In this document: piece after piece, positions 1 to 7,100 of the stretch
Numbering within the stretch: the first letter of the stretch is position 1
Layout: each line of letters opens with the position of its first letter
Assembly: GCA_028717045.1 (NCBI GenBank)
Contig: JAQUON010000058.1
Coordinates: 1-9,137 of the forward strand
From: Candidatus Omnitrophota bacterium
GTDB taxonomy: Bacteria > Omnitrophota > Gorgyraeia > Gygaellales > Profunditerraquicolaceae
DNA length: 9,137 nucleotides
Direction of reading: 5' to 3'
Notes under the pieces: generated by a model
The model's database searches: none
Told to the model about the DNA's origin: nothing
Seen by the model: only the letters and a program-made list of their open reading frames with translations
Made by a program: the position numbers and the translations under genes

Positions 1-1130
1 ATCCCTTGCTTTTTGGCGATTGAAAGCGCTTCATCATAATTCTTTGTCTCCACTCTCACGCCCAGTTCAACAAGCTTCTCAAACCACGGCTTATGCCTGG
101 GCCTGGCCAACATTCCAAATACAATCTTTGTATAAGGTATTTTTTCGGGAGAAAACCCGATATTCCTTAGAATGGCTTTTACCCGCGCCTTTGATCTTCT
201 GCCAAAAATACGGGTCAGGAAATCGGTAAATCTTTTCTGCCGTGATTGCATATACTTTACCCTCGCCAATTCTTCATAATTATAGGCAAGGGGCTTGGCA
301 AGATTTATTCTCGCGGATGCCAATTGCGGAGAGAGCATGAATTTAATGAGATAAAAAGACCCCCGGGTAGGAGCCATTGGTTTTTGCTGTTCCCTGGATT
401 GCTGCGCATACGTTCCGATAGAGCACATCCCGAACTGTACGGGAGAATTAAGGCTCTCTGTCGATTCAACGATGTCAAAAGATGCCCAGAGGTCCAGTGC
501 CTGCGGAAGAGGGCCTAACACCATATCCTCGCGTATGTCCATTGCGCGGGCTTCTTCGCGCTCTTCTTCGGCATTGCGCACGCGAAGCGTATAACCAAGT
601 TTTGAGGTAACCTGCTCAAGCGTACCCCGTGCAGTAGCGCCGGCCTGCTCCAAGAGATAAATCCTGACAAAATCCAAGTGGCTATGCGCTTTCCTGCCGG
701 TTACAGAGGCAGCGACCCTTGCCTGGACCAAAAGATAAGGAAGATACTGCTCTATGCCGCTTGTCCCTTCAGGTACTTCTCTGACAGGCTTCTTTAATGT
801 CTTGAATGTAATCGACCGTATTCCCTTGATTTCTTCATCCGGTACGAATGCCTCCATAATAGCTTTTCGCCGTGCTGTCTCGGTTGCCTTGCGCTGCTTT
901 CTCTCTCTCCAGAACGTCGCAACTAATCTCCTTGTGAACGTAATCGCAAAACTCAACACAATAGCGGCTATGATTGTCCAGGCATATATCACAAAATTGT
1001 CGCTTGCGACCTCTCCTGCCTGGTCTTGGGCGTAGGCGATATTGGCAAGGAATACCCAGGCCGCAAGCGCATATACCGCAACCCGCCAGCCACGATTAGG
1101 TGCTGCCTGCGGCCTAAGATTGTCCACGCT
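1..1130 (-). other. Module K: membrane-associated region of unknown function, continues beyond the window
   Basis: At least 376 residues with no recognised family. It begins with a signal-peptide-like segment: G-W-R followed by the hydrophobic V-A-V-Y-A-L-A-A-W-V-F-L-A (residues about 2683-2704), ending A-Y-A before Q-D. A second membrane helix covers residues about 2714-2738 (N-F-V-I-Y-A-W-T-I-I-A-A-I-V-L-S-F, bases about 925-998) and is followed by a very basic stretch (R-R-L, then R-E-R-K-Q-R-K), as expected at the cytoplasmic face. The rest is soluble: an acidic-basic mixed segment near bases 540-580, a region I-K-F-M-L-S-P-Q-L-A-S-A-R (bases 309-347), and an alpha/beta-looking end (I-V-V-F-G-M-L-A-R-P, bases about 102-128). 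It may hold more than one domain. I cannot name a function. Confidence 0.6.
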
Positions 1131-4100
1131 TCTTAAGGGTGATGAGCTTGCTTCCTGAAGGGTTCGATGAATAGCGCTGGAAACCTGCCAAATCCAGAGC
1201 GTATTATCTATACTATTAACGAGATGAGCGGGCTCAGGGGTAGCAGCTTTTACAAAAGCATCGAGAGCTGAGGCTAATGCATCGCCTTGCTGTTCCAAAA
1301 ATATCGTTTCTTTATAAAAATCTGGCTCTAGTTGATGCTGAGGCAGCATCCGCTGAGGAATGTTTCTGTATTCAATACTGACTGTGCGTTGCGTCAAATC
1401 AAGACTGCACTGCCCCCTCTCCCCTTTCACAGTCACTAACCTCGAATTCTTATTTCCCGCATAACGGTTGTCAACCTTGACGAGGATAGGAATGGCATGC
1501 ATCCGGTGGCTAAGTGATTTCTCGAAAGTAAACCGTACATGCATGCGCTCCAATGCTTCTTTTATATCCGAAACTATTCTGACTTCATGGGCATTATCTA
1601 TATTAAATACCGCCTGCAGAATACTCAATACATGAACGCCTAAATTATCAAATGCGTTCATTGAGTCATCCACTGTAGAATTTGTGTTTAATAACAATGC
1701 TTCAATATCGATAATCCTGCCTAATTTACCGTTATGGATAAGGCCCTGTGCTATCTGCTTAAACTCTGATACGTGGGGATGGTACATCAATTGCAGGCCG
1801 GTTGCCGCAACAAGCCTTTTCTCCGCTGCAATTGCAGCAAGCCTTTCTGCGGCTTCACCTGAAAGGGGCTTCTCTACAAACACATGTTTATCGTCGTGCA
1901 ACAGCTGCTCTGCGAGTATTGCGTGGGAATCTCTGCTGCGGGTAGAGACAACAACAGCCCTAATGCGGCGGTTTCCCAGAATATCGTTTAATGAAGAATT
2001 GATTATTACGTTGGGATGGTCCGCATAGATGTGCCTTACTGACTGCCAAGCTCCATTATTCCTGCGTGGCTCCACAAGCCACAACGGAATATGAGGATAC
2101 AACTTTACCAAATTAGGAAGTACTGCTTTGGCCGCCCATTTACCTAAACCGACCACCGCAATGCCGTTCTTATGAAACCGTAAAGAAATCTTCCGTAAGG
2201 CATCTTTTATCGATATTATCTTTATTGTTAACGGCGAGCTTGTTTCTCCTGCGGGCATAATAATCGTCCCTGCCCTGCCTTCAAGCGCCTCCTTAAGATA
2301 ATTAATAGAAGTGATAACCGCTACTTCTCCTCCCTCTTGCACATGTTTGATGCCTGCTTTTACCTTTTCAAGCATGCTGCCTTTGCCGAAATGGTTTTCC
2401 TCGATATAGTGTTGCGCTTCTGAGTCAGTTATCATACCTAATGCCTGCTGGCCTGGTTTGCCAAAATTAATGCAGGCATTGGCAACATTAGTAAGGATAA
2501 CCAGCGTCTTTGCCCCCAAGATCCTTGCCAATACCTGTGCAGCCAGGTCTTTATCGATTACTCCCAATACAGGCCTGATGCTATGCAAACTTTCCCTCAC
2601 TACGGGTATTCCGCCTCCCCCGCAACAAATCAAAAGCAGCCCCTTTGCGAACATATCTTTTATGCTGACTGCCATGGCGATATCTTGCGGCTCAGGAGAG
2701 AGCACCACCCAGCGCCATTCTTTCCCGTTTGCATTTTCTCTTAATTTCTTGTAAATTCTTTCGGGATAAGCTGCAAGCATCGCATCTTTACCGGTTTCGG
2801 CCAGCCATGGGCCTATGGGCTTGGTTGGCTCTTTGCTCAGGCTCTGAGGCGATACCTCTACATAAGTAAGGATATACCGTATGTTGTTTTCTAGCCCGCT
2901 ATCTTTTAAGCTGTTGCGCCGTAAGATTTCTTCAACTAGAGACTGTTTTATCTTTGCGCCTAAGTCAAATTCGGTATAGGCATTGGCTTCTACCGTAGAA
3001 TTGGCTATCCCTGCATTCAATACATCTCCCGATTGCGGGCCGTTGCCGTGCACAAAAATCAACTTGTGCCCTTCTTCTATCAAATCTACGAGCGCAGGGG
3101 CAAATTCACTGATATTCTCCAATTCCAGCCTATCAATATCATCTCCGTTGGCTTCTCTGGACTGGCCTTCTTTCCTAAAGGCATTGCCGCCTAAGGCAAT
3201 CACGATGGATTTATTGTCCGTTTGCAGCGGCGAAGAAGAGCCCTTGGGCGCATAATCATCGGTAATAGTAACTTCGGTGTTATTGGGAACTAATTTATAA
3301 ATCTCCAAGATATCATTATCGCCTACACGAATGCAACCAAAGCTGGCTGCCTTACCTATACTTTTCGGATGCGAGGTTGAGTGTATGCCGTATTTGCCTC
3401 CGATAGAGAGAAATATGCCTAATTTTCCATAAGGATAGTCTGGGTCGCCATAAGGAATCTTGAAATTACGGTCATTCGGGTCAACCCAATAAGGTTTTCT
3501 TGCAACGCGGGAGGTTATCCTGAATGTGCCTAAGGGCGTCTTGTTGCTTTTGCCCACGGCTATGGAATACCCTTTAATTAATTTCCCATCTGAAGTCTCA
3601 AAATAGAGCTTTTTTTCCTTCCTGTTAATCATAATTCTATAGGTCAATTCTATAACCTTAACAACCTGGCCTGCCTTAAGCTGGTTTGCGGTTAAACCAT
3701 TGAGCTCCTTTATCAGGTCTTCGGTCATATTGAATTGCTTTGCCAATTGCTTAACCGTGGTATCTTTAGGTAATGTATATAAAACCAACTTTTCTTTTAA
3801 TAATGATGGCAAACTGATATTTCCTATTTCGCTCTGGGCGTATACACTATTAACATCAAGGCCTACCAAAATAGGGGTTCCCAAAGGTAGCGATAATACA
3901 AATATGGTAAACAGCCGCCTTATGAACCCAGGGCTAACAGGCGATGAGCTGACTACGGGATTCTCTTCTTTCTTACTGGACCAGATACGGAATATTTTCT
4001 GCGTGCCTTTGACACAAGGCAGGCCGGTGGACAACTTACCGACTATTTCTTCAGTTGCTCCGAATACTTGCCTGGCCTCCGGCCTTTCTTCCTGGATGAA

Positions 4101-7100
4101 CATTTTGTCCTGGGAACGAATGATAAAATCGGGCGCCAGGCAGGACACGATTGACTTACCCCGTCCGGCCTCTATCAACAAGTGGGCGTCGGGATTTGCT
4201 TTGACTTCTTGGGATTCCTCGGGAAAATCGGAAGTCTCTCCGATAGCCATATATTTTTCTATATCGTAACCTTCTCCGTTATCTATCATCTGGCATTCTG
4301 CCAATACGTTGCCTTTTTCATCGCGACGCATCCGCACAAGCACCACTCCCATGCCCTGCGGCACATGTTTTAATATGTCCGTCCACAGCTCGGTAATGCA
4401 AATCCCCAAATCATCAATTTCGCTTTTGTCAAAATGACGGTCAATGCCTGACCAGTATATAAACGGCAGATATTTTCTGTCTTCGTCTGCGAGTGGATCA
4501 GTAATGCGGCCGTCTTTATCCCTATTTTCCCAGGTCCCTCTTGATACCAAGGAAAATGCTTCGTTGAATACCGTAAAAATAGTAAAACCGTATTGTTGCT
4601 CCAGAAGCTTCTTTTCGGTTAAGAATGCCGGGTAGTTTAATCCGCGCACGGCCTGCCAAAGCAGCTCGGTATGCAGCTTAATGCACAGTTCCTCGATAAT
4701 CGCAGCGCTTTTGCCTTTATATGTCGGGGCAAGGATAGCCAGACACCGCAAGGCTTCTTGCGCGCTGAGCCCGCTTCTCCTATATCCTTCAAGCATTTCT
4801 CTCGCTAATGCGTCTGCGTCATGAAATGCAATGTCATCCTCAACGGTAAAGAGACTCTTCAGGATAATGCCGGTAAATTTCCTCCGTGCAATTGCATCGC
4901 TTGCCAGGGGAGAACTTGAAACCTCTATGCGGTGAGTAGCGATATTGACAGGCGTAATGTGAGAAGGTACACCTTCAGGCGGCCTACGGAACCGACCGAA
5001 GCGGAAGATAAATGTCGCATCGGCGCAGAGCTGGCGGTTATCTGCTTCATGCCGAGAAAAATTAGCCAGCATATTGTATGTAGTAATGCCGGTGATGAAT
5101 ATTTTGTGCAATTCCGAAATAGAGGCAAAAATGCCTATAAATACCGCTGCGGCTAAAAAGATAAAATCGACTGCGACGCCGGCTAAGCGGCAGAGCGTTT
5201 CTTTGTAGATATCCGGATTTTCTCCGATATATACCTGGAAATAAATAGTTGGCAGCGAGGATTGTAACACCGCGATCCTTGACAAATTGCCGCTGCCGTC
5301 GTTCCAGCTGTTTACTATCCTGAATACGGGCTTAAGGCCCATCCTTTTGGCAGCAACAAAATGCGATAGCTCATGAATAGTTAAAATAAATATGGGAAGA
5401 GCGATACCGCCGGCGATATCAAGCAAACCAAAAGGTGAACTGGCTCCATTGTTTTTCTGGCGCTTTGCAATTCCTGCGTCTTTTAAAATTGCTAAGCCGA
5501 CACTGCGTAGCACGATGGCCACATCATACGCTTCAGGCAGTTTTTTCTGCAGAAACTCCTGGGCTAATTTCTTTATCATCCGGTCAGCTTCCGCTGTATC
5601 CAGATGTGTTACTAATGTAGAAATCAACATGGCTGTGGCCAGATAAGGAAACTGGCCTTTTTTAATTAAGTTGAAGTCTACTGTTAATTCGTTCATCAAA
5701 GAACCATCCCAAAGCCTGAAATGCTCCAACTCGTGGTCGATAGCGTATTCGATAACTAATCGCGCGATTTCATCGCGGGTCAAATAACCTTTGCCTTTTG
5801 CAAATTGCCTCGCTAAAAGCAGATTGTCGAGTTGGCCTTTCTGCATGTTCTCAGGAGCAGGTAAGTGGGCGGAGAAGGGGTTCTTCACCGAGCTAAGGTA
5901 GGGACACACATCTTCGTCCACAAAGCGCTCGATTTCATCCAAAAATATTCCTACTAGGGGATGCTGACCAAAGCCTAATTTTTTAATACATGGCCCCCTA
6001 AGATAGAGAATCTCTACTCCTTTACTCTTGATGCCTCTCCTTTCTACAATCTGATAGGCTATGTCGCGTCCCTGATAGCTAAACACAAAAGACTCTTTGC
6101 GTGGTCCCTGGGTAAGTGGAGAGCTCGATACAGGGGTTGCAATAACCTTATATGCAAACGGCTTACCGCGGTAGGTATAGCGGGAAACTGCAATGGGCTC
6201 CACAAGACGCAATCCGGATTCTATAAAGAACCTTTCTATATCGCCTTGGCTGCGAAAACCCCATCCTTCCTTAAGCATTAAATCGGAAATCTCTCCGGCA
6301 ATCTTCTGGCCGTCGGTTATGTATGCGCCTGCCTTATCTGCCGCTTCAATCTCGCTGCGTATCGCTTCTGCTGCTGCCACCAGAGGCGATTCCGGATGGT
6401 GAATAATACTTAAAATCAGCCCATCCGGTCTAAGAACGCGGCGTATAGCTTCCTGCGCATCTTCCTTTGAACTCAAGTACTCCAACACGAATTTCATAAT
6501 TACCACGTCAACTGAATTATTAGGAATTTTTGCAAGGGTTTGTGCGTCGTCAATCAGGACTTTGACTTTGGGATGGTGGCGTGCTCCTGCCTTAACAACA
6601 TCAGCAAAGTCAATTGCGGTAATAGTATTTGTGCGGTGCTCACCGGCCAAACGGTTAGACAGGCGAAGCCCGCCTGCCCCTATTTCTACAATATCCAGCC
6701 CGCCGGGATTCCACTGGCCGTGCGTATGTATCATTTTGATAACCCAAGCATTAAGCCTGTCGTCTTTTCTGTGGCTATACGATGAAGTCATGCCGTAAGT
6801 AAGGCTCAACGACCAATATTCTCTCCACATAGCTGCAAGGTGTTCGCTATCACCTAAAGGAGAACTTGCTGGAGCGTCGGTAATCACTACAGAAACCCCG
6901 ACCCTGGCAAAATGCAATAAATCCTGCATATCCTGATTGCTTAATCTGATACAGCCATTGCTATTATATTGGCCGATTGCATCCGTGACCCTGACCGAAT
7001 GAATAGCGAAGCGCCTGTCTAACCCGCCAAGATACCCTTTTCCTAATGGATAAATCTTCTCGTTTGGCCAGATTACTTTATTGGTAAAACGGCTGTAGAG

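Noticed and set aside
140..160. T-run beside a 5-base-pair hairpin, resembling a terminator
   Set aside because: Read in the direction of the gene, the stem is followed by A's, not T's. On the plus strand the T-run comes before the stem. Neither orientation fits a Rho-independent terminator.
1334..1350. Perfect inverted repeat with 7-base arms and a 3-base loop
   Set aside because: It lies within the oxidoreductase coding region with no T-run after it, so a terminator is not supported; one such hairpin in 9 kb is expected by chance.
3890..3965. Apparent frame change between the GHKL and LysM-YkuD modules
   Set aside because: On re-reading the bases, the frame runs straight through junction 7 without a stop or shift; the first impression was a copying slip.
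3700..4269. Plus-strand open frame of 189 codons, and other plus-strand frames such as 7630-8067 and 1684-2028
   Set aside because: They lie antisense to codons of recognised domains (GHKL and LysM modules, module B, oxidoreductase). Their translations show no domain motif, and the serine- and leucine-rich composition is what a shadow frame gives.
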